Source of the DNA: Portulaca oleracea
Taxonomy: Eukaryota; Streptophyta; Magnoliopsida; Caryophyllales; Portulacaceae
Assembly: GCA_029582165.1 (NCBI GenBank)
Contig: CM055879.1
Location: 37,667,330-37,731,329 of the forward strand
DNA length: 64,000 nucleotides
Direction: 5' to 3'
Shown here: piece after piece, positions 23,781 to 34,900 of the stretch
How the letters are laid out: the number at the start of each line of letters is the position of its first letter
How positions within the stretch are numbered: the first letter of the stretch is position 1
Made by a program: the position numbers and the translations under genes
The notes under the pieces: model-generated
What the model saw: the letters and a program-made list of their open reading frames with translations, nothing else
Database searches by the model: none
Told to the model about the DNA's origin: nothing

Positions 23781-24879
23781 GGGATGATATTTAAGCGAAT
23801 TTCTACATATATACCTGGTGGATACTTGAGTGAACTTGAAACTTGTGAAAACATACCTCTTTTGAAGGGATTTGCGCGGATCTGAACTGGGTAGGATGTT
23901 CAAGCAAAGCAGCAGGAGTTGCGCGGATCTGCGTGGGATATGAACAAAATTTTCAGCTCAAGTGTTTACAGTACAAAGAAAATGGCCCGAAAGTGACTCA
24001 AAAACTGTGAGAAGGGCGCGGATTTTTCTGGGTTTTAAGGAAGTGTTAAGTTTTGGGGTTTTCAAACAGTTGGAGCTTGGTTGAAGATGGCCAGGAAAAT
24101 GCAAAGGAAGTGTTGAGTTTTGAAGAAATTTGCGCGGATTTCTTCACATACTCAGATTTCTGTACATAAAAGTTGGAAATTCGAACAAAATGGCTCAAAA
24201 GCTTCTGGAGTTGCGCGGATTTCAGCTGGGTACCTGAGAATGGCGCGGATTCCTCAGGGTGGAGTCGGAATTTACCTGAGAATGGCGCGGATTTCAGCTG
24301 GGGAGTGTGGATCTGGTCGGTCTCACGCGGGTTTTGTCCGAAGTTGGTGTCTCAGACTCTTTGGGCTTTGCGTGGCTTTGGTTGGGAAATGGAGAATAGA
24401 GGTGAGATGGAGTTGTGAGGTTATAAATGGAAATGACGAGATAAGAGTGGATGGAGAGTGAGTGGTTGAGTGAAGAGTTGAATGACAAATAGCCAAGGGA
24501 GTATTCTCATTACTAGTATTTTTGTCTTGTTTTATTTTCTATTTTATTACCTTACTTTTTATCTGTGTTTCTTATTTATGCATCAGAGTACTTACAAATT
24601 TGTCCTTTTCAGAAAAGAACATAACAAGCCTGGGCAATATCCAGCAGTCAAGCTAGCTATAAATCAAAATTCCGGATGTCTTTCAAGCTACCCTTGAATA
24701 GTCAAAAGCCTGGACGACATCCAGCAAACGAATCAGCATCGGACTACCTCCGGTCAAAAGCCCAAGCTACCCTTGGATTAATCAGCCTGGACGACCTCCA
24801 GCAATCAAGTCAACAATTCGGACTACCTCCAGTTGGCTACAAAAGTATACTTTGACTTTCGTCTTACTCAGACTCGGTC
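23781..24879 (+). other. Gypsy-1 3' untranslated region
   Basis: Non-coding, with GCGCGGATTT words around 23870-24340. The last 200 bases contain near-repeats of CTGGACGACATCCAGCA and GGACTACCTCCGGT, shared almost word for word with gypsy-2 at 38715-38890. Confidence 0.6.
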
Positions 24880-24894
24880 AAAGTGGGGGCTATC
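24880..24894 (+). other. Gypsy-1 polypurine tract
   Basis: AAAGTGGGGGCTATC just before the 3' LTR. The same form is found in gypsy-2 and, inverted, gypsy-3. Confidence 0.8.
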
Positions 24895-26391
24895 TGTAGA
24901 CACCGAAAATGGGTCAGATAGATTTTCAGCTTAACCCGGGGGACGAGATAATGAAGGTTCACGCGGATTTCCCTAGTTTGGCCAAAATTGAGAAGGTTGG
25001 CGCAGATTTTGTCTTTGGGCCAAATTCGGGAGGATGGCGCGGATTTGCTGGTTTTTTGGGCCAAAAAAAAAAACGCAAAGTTGGGCGGATTTATGGAATT
25101 TGGGCCCAAATATGGAAGGGCGCAGATTTACCACATTTGGGCCAAAATAACATGATCCGCGCGGATTTCATTAATCTGGCCCAAGTGGAGAGAGCCAAAT
25201 CCGGATTCAGGCAGGATCCGGAAATCCGCATTGGTCAGTCAAGAAAGATGGCGCAAATTCAGAGCAGTTTCTCCAGCAGTTATTCGACAGTTAAGTTAAC
25301 CAGCCAACTCCCCCATAACCGCTGGGAGTTGCGCGGATTTCTGCGAAGAGGGAGGCAACTGCTGCCAACTGCAAACACCGGTTGCTTATTTAAGGATCCG
25401 CGCAGATTTTTTTTTTTTTGGAGGGGGAGAAGGGTTTTGGAAAATTTGGTTTTTGATCCGAAGAGGAAACTGAGAGCACCAGGGAGAGAATTCTGTTATT
25501 ACAAGCTCTGGGCTGTGAAGGTTTGCGCAGATTTGGTAGCTTTCCCGGGCCGTCTTCAGACTCTGAATTTTACCCGGCTGCACAGATCCACGCGGATCTT
25601 GGTATACCCCTACTGTTTCTTTCAGTTTTGAGTTTTTTTTTTCTTAAATGATGTAACAATGTAGGCCCGACGCCCCGTCCGATGTATTTTTTTTTATTTT
25701 GTTTTCTTTACTTTGTGTGTTGATACTAGTTCTCTATCCTTGTTATTAATTCAATTGCATGTTTTTTTTATTAACTTTGTGACAACTTCTTTCATTTGTT
25801 CCTCATGCAAAAACCCGACCTAGTAAAGGCGCAGTAGGTGCAAGGGCATCCCCCTACACCGACACCTTTACCCCCGGATCCGAATCTCGGCTCGAGACCG
25901 GAGTCATCCTTATTTTTGTTAATTTTTATAAAATTAACTGGCGACTCCTCTTTTTTCGGTATTTTAATCTTTTTTTTTATCCAATTCGTATTTTCGTATA
26001 TATGAGCGATTTTCAGGCCTGTTTGAATTTTGGGCCGGAAAATACCCTTGATCCATCAACGAGATCCGCGCGGATTTGCTTGATGGGCTCGTGGTATTTT
26101 CCGTCCCTAATTCAGGCGGGTCGGTTCTAAAAGACTAAGATTTTGGCCCGTGGTAGTCCGGGATCCGCGCGGATCCCGTTGGTCGCCCGGTCTATTTTTT
26201 AAGTTTTTCGACCCATTTATCCTCATATGTCCGGAAATCTGAATTAGGCGAGATTAAATAAAATACCATAATCCGAAAAACTTTCTCGAAATTCAAAGTA
26301 AAAAAAATCGCACCCCTAAGCTCAATAAGCAACCCTACGTCGAATCGACCCTCCGTGGGGGACCGTGCCCTCCGGGGCCGCGGGCCCTACA
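24895..26391 (+). repeat. Gypsy-1 3' LTR
   Basis: 1497 bp, TGTAGACACC...CCCTACA. Nearly identical to 8263-9760. The largest differences are two short replaced stretches, near 25228-25240 and 25828-25840, both in GC-rich palindromic spots. Confidence 0.92.
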
Positions 26392-26557
26392 ATATTATAT
26401 ACACATAATCTGAGTATATAATCAGAATATATATTATATACTCATGATGTATGATCAGATTATATAAGGCAACTTCCCTTTTCCGGATTTTCACTTTCAT
26501 CAAAACCGAAGATCCTTCGCGGATGCGCGGTGAAGGACCTTGACCCTGTCTTCAACA
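26392..26557 (-). repeat. Copia element 5' LTR, second segment
   Basis: 166 bp that completes the LTR begun at 7532. It matches 6952-7117 closely and ends TTCAACA at the KTI-2 junction. Confidence 0.9.
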
Positions 26558-26627
26558 GTGGCGGAGAGAGGGACACCAGCAGGAGGAGGGCACTGGCTGC
26601 AGCCAACATGAGAAAACGAGTAGCCAT
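26558..26627 (-). pseudogene. Kunitz-type inhibitor KTI-2, 5' part (signal peptide)
   Basis: The ATG at 26627 encodes MATRFLMLAAASALLLLVSL followed by Ser-Pro-Pro, a textbook secretory signal peptide. The frame then runs straight into the copia LTR at 26557. The remaining KTI-2 coding sequence begins at 6238 on the other side of the insertion. With the insertion and one 5-bp flank left out, the count is 687 nt (228 codons plus stop), normal for the family, with no frame break. The start codon and promoter here are intact, so a short transcript reading into the LTR is possible. Confidence 0.85.
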
Positions 26628-26700
26628 TTTGATTTCAAAGGGGAATTAGGTTATGTTGTTTGCTGTGATTGATGGGTACCAATTGAGCCAGGAACAGCCT

Positions 26701-26709
26701 CTATTTATA
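26701..26709 (-). promoter_or_regulatory. KTI-2 TATA box
   Basis: Minus strand TATAAATAG, about 75 bases upstream of the KTI-2 ATG, followed by AGG. Position and sequence are those of a plant core promoter. Confidence 0.75.
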
Positions 26710-26968
26710 AAAGGTTCTAGGCTCCCAAGTTCCTGCGATAAAAACCTAGCTGGATAACAAATGTGGAAAATGCCTCCAATGACGATTACAAATTTACACA
26801 TATATTAGAGTGATAAATTTGTATGAAAATTGATATATTTTGAAATATTGATGAATTTTATAATAATGTTGATAAATTTATAATAAATTTTATTAAATAT
26901 TAATGAACTATTTTTGTACCATATAAGTTAACTATAATTAATCATAAAGTATCTCACTGATCGTCATA
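26710..26968. other. KTI-2 upstream region
   Basis: Likely promoter of KTI-2. AT-rich, no gene. No specific cis-element beyond the TATA box is claimed. Confidence 0.5.
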
Positions 26969-27479
26969 ATGCCTCCATCTTTTTTGTTTGTCACTTTAAA
27001 AAGTAGCAGAAAAACCAATAGGACACAAAAGGTTAAGTAGAAATATATCAAAATGATAAGAATTTCCTTAATTGTTGATAAGTTATTGGTTCCAAAATCA
27101 TTTATTAAGGTTGACATTAATAGAATTGTTATTGGAAATGTAAAAGAGATAAATAATTAGATACAAAAATAATTAATTAAGAGAATGAATAACTAGAGAT
27201 AGAGAGAATACAAATTAAATACTCAACCGTCCAACATACTAATTGTTATAATTTTGACTTTCACGGTCTTCAATATCACTATTTGATTGATAATTTCTTG
27301 CATAATATGTAATTAACAATTGCAATATTATACTTTTATGATAGTATTTTTTGTTACGAATGTAATGATAGTAATTTTATGGAGCAACTCATTGCATATA
27401 TTGATAAATTTATGGTCAAAATTTTTAAAATTTGACTACACGATTTTCAAAGACGACAATTAATATGCAACGGAGGGAG
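26969..27479. mobile_element. Stowaway-like MITE upstream of KTI-2
   Basis: The right end CGGAGGGAG is followed by TA at 27480. The left end (GCCTCCATC, with TA close by at 26967) is its diverged inverse, and the subterminal GTTTGTCACTTT pairs with AAAGACGACAATTA. About 510 bp and AT-rich. The left boundary is approximate. Confidence 0.45.
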
Positions 27480-27745
27480 TACATTAGTACACGTCATATA
27501 CTCATATTATTCTCTCTTTTTTCTTATATTTCTCTCACTTTCTGTACATTTTTAATTGACTATTTCTAATCGAAATTTGGTGGCTCTCTCCTATTTAAGT
27601 GGTAAACCCTAATGTAAATGTTCCAACACTTAAATAGGACGAAGCCACAAAATAATTGATGACATGCCTACTAAGTTTGTAGATTTGTAAAATGTTTGCT
27701 CGAGCATAGAATCCTATATAGTTGCTATTAACGTCCTTGTGTTGA
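27480..27745. other. AT-rich intergenic DNA
   Basis: No gene or clear element seen between the MITE and the copia-type debris. Confidence 0.4.
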
Positions 27746-28058
27746 TAAAGTGTAGAAATATTTATACAACCCTATTCACCCCCCCTCTAGGGTTATTTTA
27801 CAAACTGTGACTTATGGTAGGCTCTTGATTGTGTCTAAAAATTTTGGCAAGAAAAAAATCCCTTCTAGCCAGGAGGGAGCTCTCGTAGATGTTGTTCGTA
27901 AGAGTCTCATTATAAAGAGGGAGATTGTTGGAATTCATCCATAAATAAAATGTCTTAGGTTGAAAAAGTAAAGGATAAAGGCATCGGATATTAGTTAGGT
28001 GAGTTACTCCTCTTAACACAATTGACAGTAAGATAAAACCTCACTTAATTTGTTATCA
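27746..28058 (+). mobile_element. Copia/TRIM-like remnant
   Basis: CTATTCACCCCCCCTCTAGGG near 27773 looks like the U5 end of a plant copia LTR. A degraded ATGGTAGGCTC primer-site-like word follows near 27815, and only about 100 bases later GAGGGAGATTGTTGGAATTC (27918) looks like polypurine tract plus LTR start. An internal part this short would fit a TRIM or a deleted copia. The element is cut on the right by the CACTA insertion at 28059. Confidence 0.4.
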
Positions 28059-28079
28059 CACTACAACAGAACAGGCATA

Positions 28080-28410
28080 TGGGCGACCGTTAATATCGGT
28101 CGCAATAGGGCTCTATCGGTCGCAAGAAAGGGGCGGGCGACCGATATCAGCGACCGATACGTATCGGTCGCTGTATATCCGTCGTTTGCCGAACCGCGCG
28201 ACCAATATATATCGGTCGCCAAACTTGCGACCGATAAACGGCAGGTCGACCGATACGTATCAGTCGCTAATCAGCGACCGATAGGCAGCAGCCGATACTG
28301 TATGATCGCTATCTATCGGTCGCAATTTAGCAACTGATACGTATCAGTCGCAAATTATGCATCGCAAAATAGTGACCGTTACGCAGCGACGGATACATAT
28401 CGGTCGCAGT
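28080..28410. repeat. CACTA left subterminal repeat array
   Basis: More than a dozen copies of the 10-mer TATCGGTCGC or its complement GCGACCGATA, many as back-to-back palindromes around ATACGTAT. Subterminal arrays of this kind bind the element's own DNA-binding protein in En/Spm. Confidence 0.85.
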
Positions 28411-28518
28411 TTTAATATTTTTTTTTAAAAAAATAATTCTTAATTGATATCGACTAGGTACTGATCATACTGTATTTTTTGAATTATCGGTCGCTGCTAT
28501 TATTATATTAACTAATTG

Positions 28519-28539
28519 ATATATATATATATATATATA

Positions 28540-28591
<52 letters not shown>
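28519..28591. repeat. (AT)n microsatellite
   Basis: Nearly pure TA/AT dinucleotide run, one short interruption (ATCTAT) near 28540. Confidence 0.9.
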
Positions 28592-28593
<2 letters not shown>

Positions 28594-29134
28594 GCTGCGT
28601 ATTTTTCCACCTGTAAGTTTCATACATAACATAATTAAACATATATAATACTAAACATTCATGCATATGTTTCATAGATAAACTAAGTTTCATACATACA
28701 TATGTTTCATACTCTAATATCCATACATGTATATAATAACTAAAAGTTCATAAGTTCAAGGTTGGGGAGGGAATTGCGAGGATACTGACAAGTTCAGATA
28801 TTGAGATGGGGAAGAAGAACTACCGCCTTGTTGTTGATGTTGGAAAACTTGTGTTAGTTGGCTTTGAAGCTGGGAGAAGGCGGATGAGTGGGCAGCAAGT
28901 TGATCACGCACAATGGCATCGGTGGACGGAGTTGCGCCCGCATGCCTCGACGAAAAACTACCCTGGGCGGGGGGTGGAGTATCATAGAAGTATGAGGTCG
29001 CACTCCCAAGACCATATACAGCTTGGTCTTTGGGTTTGTACCCCCCTGCCAATTGAAGGTACAACTCCCTAGCTTCCGAGGAGTTCTCCATTATGCCACG
29101 CTCCTCACACTTTTGGCGAAAGGTTTCCTGCAAG

Positions 29135-30400
29135 CATGCACGGCCACACGCCGTAGTTCAAACACAATCCAAACACAACTTTAAACATGCACGGCCACAC
29201 GCCGGAGTTCAAACATAATCCGTAAGACACTTTAAACATGAACGGCCACATGCCGGAGTTCAAATACAATCCAAAACAAACTTTAAACATGCACGACCAC
29301 ATGCCGTAGTTCAAATACAATCCAAAACACATATACTAAACATGAACGGCCACACGCCGTAGTTCAAATACAATCCAAATACACATAAAACATGCGGCCA
29401 CGCGGAGTTCAAATAAGTTCCAAACACGCATAAAACATGTATGCCAAGCGTCGTAGTTCAAATACAATCAACACAACTTTGAACATGCGGCCACACGGAG
29501 TTCAAGTAAGTTCCAAACACGCATAAAACATGTACGGCGACACGCCGTAGTTCAAATACAATCCAAACACAACTTTAAACATGCACAGCCACACGTCGTA
29601 GTTCAAATACAATCCAAACACAACTTTAAACATGCACGGCCACACGCCGTAGTTCAAATACAATCCAACACAACTTTAAACATGCACGGTCACACGCCGA
29701 AGTTCAAATTCAATCGAAAAGAAACTTTAAACATGCACGGCCACATGCCGTAGTTCAAATACAATCCAAACACAACTTTAAACATGCACAGCCACACGCC
29801 GGAGTTCAAACATAATCCGTAAGACACTTTAAACATGCACGGTCACACGCCATAGTTCAAATACAATCCAAACACAACTTTAAACATGCACGGCCACACG
29901 CCGGAGTTCAAACATAATCCGTAAGACACTTTAACATGAACGGCCACACGCCGGAGTTCAAATACAATCCAAAACAAACTTTAAACATGCACGGCCACAC
30001 ACCGTAGTTCAAATACAATCCAAAACACATATACTAAACATGAACGGTCACACGCCGTAGTTCAAATACAATCCAAATACACATAAAACATGCACGGCCA
30101 CACGCCGGAGTTCAAATAAGTTCCTAACACGCATAAAACATGTACGACCAAACGTCGTAGTTCAAATACAATCCAACACAACTTTGAACATGCACGGCCA
30201 CACGCCGGAGTTCAAATTCAAACGAAAAGAAACTTTAAACATGCACGGCCACACGCCGGAGTTCGAATTCAATCCAAAACACATATATTAAACATGCACG
30301 GTCACACGTCGGAGTTCAAACATAATCCAAAAGACACATAATACAAGTACGGCCACACGCCGTAGCTCAAATATAATCTAAAACACAAGTTAAAGTTTAT
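29135..30400. repeat. ~51-bp minisatellite within a transposon intron
   Basis: About 25 units of the form ACATGCACGGCCACACGCCG plus AGTTCAAATACAATCCAAAC plus a short A/T-rich end. The array fills the intron between exons 30534-30424 and 29127-28756 of the CACTA second gene. Variant units (TCCGTAAGACAC, GAAAAGAAAC) alternate, suggesting higher-order duplication. Confidence 0.9.
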
Positions 30401-30878
30401 GAATATGTGTAAAGGAAACTTACATCGAGTGTGGAATCATGTGGGTTACTCCACACTGGATTCCCTGCAGGATCTCGCCCACAGTGAATATGAGCGTGGA
30501 CTTCAGACAGGGTCATGAATTTCCCCTCAGCCATCTACAAGTTAAAATAGTCAATGCAAACAATTGTTTAGAGAGTTCTTAATTGTTAATGTATACATAT
30601 AACTTTAATTTATTAATTATGCTAGTATATGATTCACCTTCTTCTTCATATAACTTGCTGCCGAAACCGAGCCGACGTGCGTAATGCAATTGGCGGAGTT
30701 TTCATTGTTCCTATTTGCTTTGGCGGCATTGGACCGCCGAATGAAATCCTCGGTTTGAGATTCCTCCTCTATTGCATCACGGTGTTCATCGCTCATGTGA
30801 GGTACAGGGTCCGTCCTCTTCTTGGTCCTGACCTTGTACCTCGTATCAGTAGCCCGATCGCACAATTTGGTGTGCCAC

Positions 30879-32316
30879 TGTAGACACCGAAAATGGGTCA
30901 GACAGATTTTCCGCTTAGCCTGGGGGACGAGATAACGAAGCTCGCGCGGATTTAAGCCGAAACCAGAACCAGCCCAAATATGAAGGTTCACGCGAATTTG
31001 GGCCAAATTCGGACCCGGCCCAAATTCTTTGGGTCGGCGCGGATTTGATGATTTTGGGCCAAAAACGGGAGTTGGCGCGGATTTCATATTTTTGGCCCGG
31101 AGGGAAAATCCGCACGGATTTCATATTTTTGGCCCGGATGGAGAATCCGCGCGGATTTGATGATTTTGGGCCAAAAACGGAGATTGGCGCGGATCCAGTC
31201 ACGGGTCAATGCGGAAATCCGCGGATCCGGTCTTGGTCAACACAAAATCCATGGATTGATCAGTAACGCGAGCAATTTTTAAATCGGTTGGTCATAATCA
31301 CTGGCGATTCTGGCGGGAGTTCTTGTGATTCCGGCAGCCATGTATATGCCGATTTCGGTATCTATTAAAGGATCCGCGCGGATCCATTTTTGAGGTTGGC
31401 AATTTTTGATCCGGGGGGAGTTTTCAGGCGAACTCGATTTTTTCCTAAAAAAAAACTTGATTCCGGTGAAGGTTGGTGAAATCCGCGCGGATTTCACCGG
31501 TTGGGCTTCTCGTCCACTTCAGGTCCACGCAGATTCCGGCACACCACCGGTGCTCGCGGATTCACAAATTTCTGGCCCGTATCCATCAGAACTTGCGCGG
31601 ATTTGGGTATAACCCGCCACTCCTTTTTTGTTTCATTTCGTTTTCCCCCAAAAGATGTAACGATGTAGTCGATTAGCCCCCGCCCGCTGTAATTTTTAGT
31701 TTTTTTATCTTGTGTTCATTATATGCTGAACTCCATAACTTTATTATAATTGCATGACATTTTAAACCAAGTTCGTGACAACTTTCTTTATTTTATTTTC
31801 TAATGTAAACCCGACTTAGTAAGGGCCGCTTCGGCGGGCGGTGCAAGGGCATCCCCCTACACCGACACCTTTACCCCCGGATCCGTTCTTTTGGTTCGAG
31901 ACCGAAGTCATTTTTTTTCCTTTTGTTAATTTTGTGTAAAATTAACTGGCGACTCCTCCCGTTTTTTTTTAGTTTTTTTTGTTTTCACTTTTTCTAAAAA
32001 GTCGGAAAGGAGAAAAGAGAAAGCCGACCTAAATGGGTCAGAATCGCGGATCCGCGGATCCGCCTATTTAGGCGGTTTTCTCTCTTTTTCATCTTTTCGT
32101 TTTGTTAAAAAGGGGTTTGTTTCGCCCAAGCGGGGCGGATCATGCGGATCCGCTCTGATGGTCCAGCTTTTTCGTTTTTCTTTCTTTTCGCCAAATTTCA
32201 GAAATAACCCTCGAAAAGCCAAAAATCTCAATTTCGTCCCTTTTTAGTAAATAAGCAACCCTACGTTGAATCGACCCTCCGTGGGGGACCGTGCCCTCCG
32301 GGCCGCGGGCCCTACA
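30879..32316 (+). repeat. Gypsy-2 5' LTR
   Basis: 1438 bp. Contains many ATCCGCGCGGAT words (for example about 31145, 31373, 31480). Relative to the 3' copy it retains more complete palindromes. Confidence 0.9.
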
Positions 32317-32317
32317 G

Positions 32318-32336
32318 TGGCGACTCCACTGGGGAC
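32318..32336 (+). other. Gypsy-2 primer-binding site
   Basis: TGGCGACTCCACTGGGGAC, identical to gypsy-1. Confidence 0.8.
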
Positions 32337-33689
32337 TTATAAGAGGGTAAAACTTGAAAAGTCGGGTTTTCATTTTTTTAAAAAAAAAGTTGTCACGTTT
32401 TTTTTTTCTTTTAGGCATGTTGCATTATACGGGCTTTCCCCTTTCGTCGGGCACAAAAGGTACCGTTTAGGAAAACCTTTATTTACCTTTTCGGGAAAAC
32501 TTTAACCATTCAACTCAGGTGGGTCCACTTAGACCTTCACCGAGCCGGTGGTTGTTTTTCCCCCTCGTCCAATACTCCCTAATCCACACGATTAAAGGGA
32601 GCAACCCGGGGGTATTAACCTTCCATGCACCCCATGGAGGCCAAATACCCGGGACACGAGTTAGGAGGCAGGGATAAACTGACCTGTAAACTCCAAATGT
32701 AGAACTTTGGCTAGGTTGAACTGCACTTTGCATGCTATGTGTTCTTCCCTATCCTCGAACCCGAGACCATGCAGTAGTGCTTAGAAAAAATTAAAAAAAA
32801 AAAGTTTTTTTTCTCGTTTTTTGTTTTTGTGTCGACCACAGTTTAGGTCCGTGATGAAGCTTAAGCCCGAAATCAGCGGATTCTGGTGGGTCCGGGTCAC
32901 ATGTGGTCCAAATTCTTCCGGTTTGTTTTCTTTTCTTGTTTTTTTTTTAACCAGATTCAGGCCCGGTAATAGGCCTGAGCCCAGAAATCCGCGCGGATTT
33001 CTGTGGGGCTCGGTCATTGTCAGGCCTGAATCAGGCTATCTGTGTGTTAGGTGTCGGTCGTTTTTTTTTCCTTATTTTTTTTCTTTCTTTTCTTATTTTG
33101 TGTTTGGCTGGGATCTGGGCTTGGCAGTAATTTTGAGCCCAGAAAATCCGCGCAGACCTCACTGGGCGCAAGCCCAAGGGATCCGCGCGGACTCCTGGGA
33201 GCTCGGTGGCTGCCAGACCCTGATTGGGGTCGTTTTGGGTCTTCGTTTGTGTTTGTGCTGTTTTTTCCTTTTTTGCATAGAATCTTGGTGTTTCGAGTCC
33301 GAAATACATTTGGGGTGTCTAAAGTCGTTGGGCCTCATGAGATCCATGCGGATTTTGTGAGTGGGCCTACCCTTTGGGTGGTCCAAATGGGCTTTTTAGT
33401 TAGTTTAATCTGCTAGAATTGATATGTTTAGCCCATATGTGAGGCCTGAGTTCTTTCTTTGGATTCGGCCCGATAAGGTCTAAACATGTCATTTCAGGTC
33501 GAGTCTGCATTTGCATAAGAGTTTTATTTATGCTTCGCATATGATTTTGAGCTTTAGTTCAGTCATTCGGGGTACAAATAAAATTCTTCATCCATAACAT
33601 GCATCGTGTCTTGTCAGTTGGTGTTGAGCTGAGTCCTGAATTCCTTCATCTTCCCGAACAGAATTGGTTGGTTTTGGGTACATCAAAGG
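32337..33689 (+). other. Gypsy-2 leader
   Basis: Aligns with the gypsy-1 leader (9781-11082), including the CCGCGCGGA words near 32990, 33147 and 33184. No coding content. Confidence 0.6.
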
Positions 33690-34900
33690 GACGAGATAGA
33701 CTGGTTAGAAGCTTTTAACGTCTACTACAACAGTAACGAGGATCGTGCGTCACCGAAGGCAATTGACGAAGAAGCATCTGAAGCAGGAGTTGAGTCTTAG
33801 GTAATTGACCCACCTGAAACAATGTCAGATCATTCTGGAAGTCACCGGGATAGTGATCCAGAGGAGGGACCGGTGCCTCTTCCACCACCTCCTCCAAATG
33901 CTGAAATAGAGCAACTGACCAACATGATTCTGAACATGCAAGTCACTATGAATGCTCGATTAGAGCGAGAATCGAGAATTGATGATATCATTCATGCCAT
34001 GGAGGCGAAGAATTCAAATATGAAGAATTCCCCTACGGGTGAAGTTGAGCAATCAAGAAAGGAGAAGGACGGGTCGGTCCACGAGGGTTCGAACTCTAGA
34101 CTAGACCGTATTGAACAGATGTTGAAAGAATCTACTCTCTTCAACAACCAGTTTATGGACGACATAGGTTTCACACTGTCCTCTGGTAGACTTCCCCTAA
34201 ATTCAACATGCACGATATCAAATTTCATGATGCGAGAACCCATATCAACATGTGCGGAATTTTCTGGGGTTATGGCCTGAAAGGAGTTGATGAGGATATT
34301 TACCATATTATCTTTCCTTGGACTTTAGGCTCGGACGTTATGAAATGGTACAACACACTTAGTCCTACCAAGTCTTCACGATGGAACACACTTTGCAAGG
34401 AGTTCTTACACCAATACTCCTCTGATGTTGACATGCCGTCACTTTAAGGGACATGGAGCTCGTGAAGCGAGGAGAAGAAGAGACATTCTCGACTACTACG
34501 CTCGATGGAGGGCAAAGCGGCTCGAATGGTAGATCGCCCTTCCGAGGAACATCAAGTAGATATGCTTGTGCAAGGCTTACAACCCTTACAACACCCATCT
34601 AAGGTTTCAACCCATTAAGGACTTTGCGTCACTAAGATTGGTGGAATCAAAATCGAAAGTGAATGCTAATCAAATTTGGAAGAACACTTATACTAACAAG
34701 CAAACTTCCGCCTAGCAAGGAAACACTCCATGTCTTTGAAGCACTAGAACAACTTTCAAGAAGAGGATCGCCAATGGAAAAATACTACGAAGTTGGGAGG
34801 CGGTGATTCTACAAGCGTCACGAGTTTGGGGCGTCACATTGAACAAGATGTCTAGGTCGAAGCAATTATCCATCGAAATGCTCGAGTTATCGCCCTTGTG
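33690..34900 (+). pseudogene. Gypsy-2 gag remnant
   Basis: Parallel to gypsy-1 gag. 33822-34280 holds the N-terminal part (proline run, IEQLTNMILNMQVTM, SRLDRIEQMLKES). A frameshift near 34190 moves the capsid core into another frame (34208-34447, DIYHIIFPWTLGSDVMKWYN). Further shifts follow, and recognisable similarity fades out by about 34900 without a zinc knuckle. No pol follows. Confidence 0.8.

Larger units (their letters stand above)
8263..26391 (+). mobile_element. Gypsy-1: Tat/Ogre-type Ty3/gypsy retrotransposon with antisense PMD genes
   Basis: An 18.1 kb element with LTRs 8263-9760 and 24895-26391, perfect target duplication ATATT, primer site at 9762 and polypurine tract at 24880. 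The order gag, protease, RT, RNase H, second (archaeal-type) RNase H, integrase, and the very long 3' non-coding part with antisense ORFs, fit the Tat lineage (Ogre/Retand relatives). All coding parts carry stops or frameshifts, so it is not autonomous now. By eye the two LTRs differ by about 17 substitutions, mostly transitions, plus a few indels over 1.5 kb, suggesting a fairly recent insertion. Confidence 0.93.
6239..26557 (-). mobile_element. Non-autonomous Ty1/copia-type element, split by gypsy-1
   Basis: On the minus strand the element runs from 26557 (TGTTGAAGACAGGG) to 6239 (CCTCAACA). Its own DNA is only about 2.2 kb: 3' LTR 6239-7117, a 414-bp internal part 7118-7531, and 5' LTR 7532-8262 plus 26392-26557. 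The remaining 18.1 kb is gypsy-1 inserted into the 5' LTR. A primer site matching initiator tRNA-Met and a polypurine tract identify LTR ends and copia-like orientation. There is no gag or pol, so it must have been mobilised in trans. It interrupts the signal-peptide coding part of KTI-2. The two LTRs differ at roughly eight positions by eye plus small indels. Confidence 0.88.

Noticed and set aside
27798..28019. 73-codon minus-strand frame left of the CACTA element
   Set aside because: It overlaps copia/TRIM-like debris and has no recognisable domain.
28080..28410. CRISPR-like repeat pattern at the CACTA end
   Set aside because: Copies occur in both orientations with variable short gaps, typical of subterminal transposon repeats; the genome is a plant.
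29105..29332. 75-codon minus-strand frame
   Set aside because: It is translated minisatellite with a 17-residue period; no start context and no relation to the neighbouring exon frame.
29135..30400. CRISPR-like direct repeats
   Set aside because: Units abut without unique spacers and diverge gradually, so it is a minisatellite.
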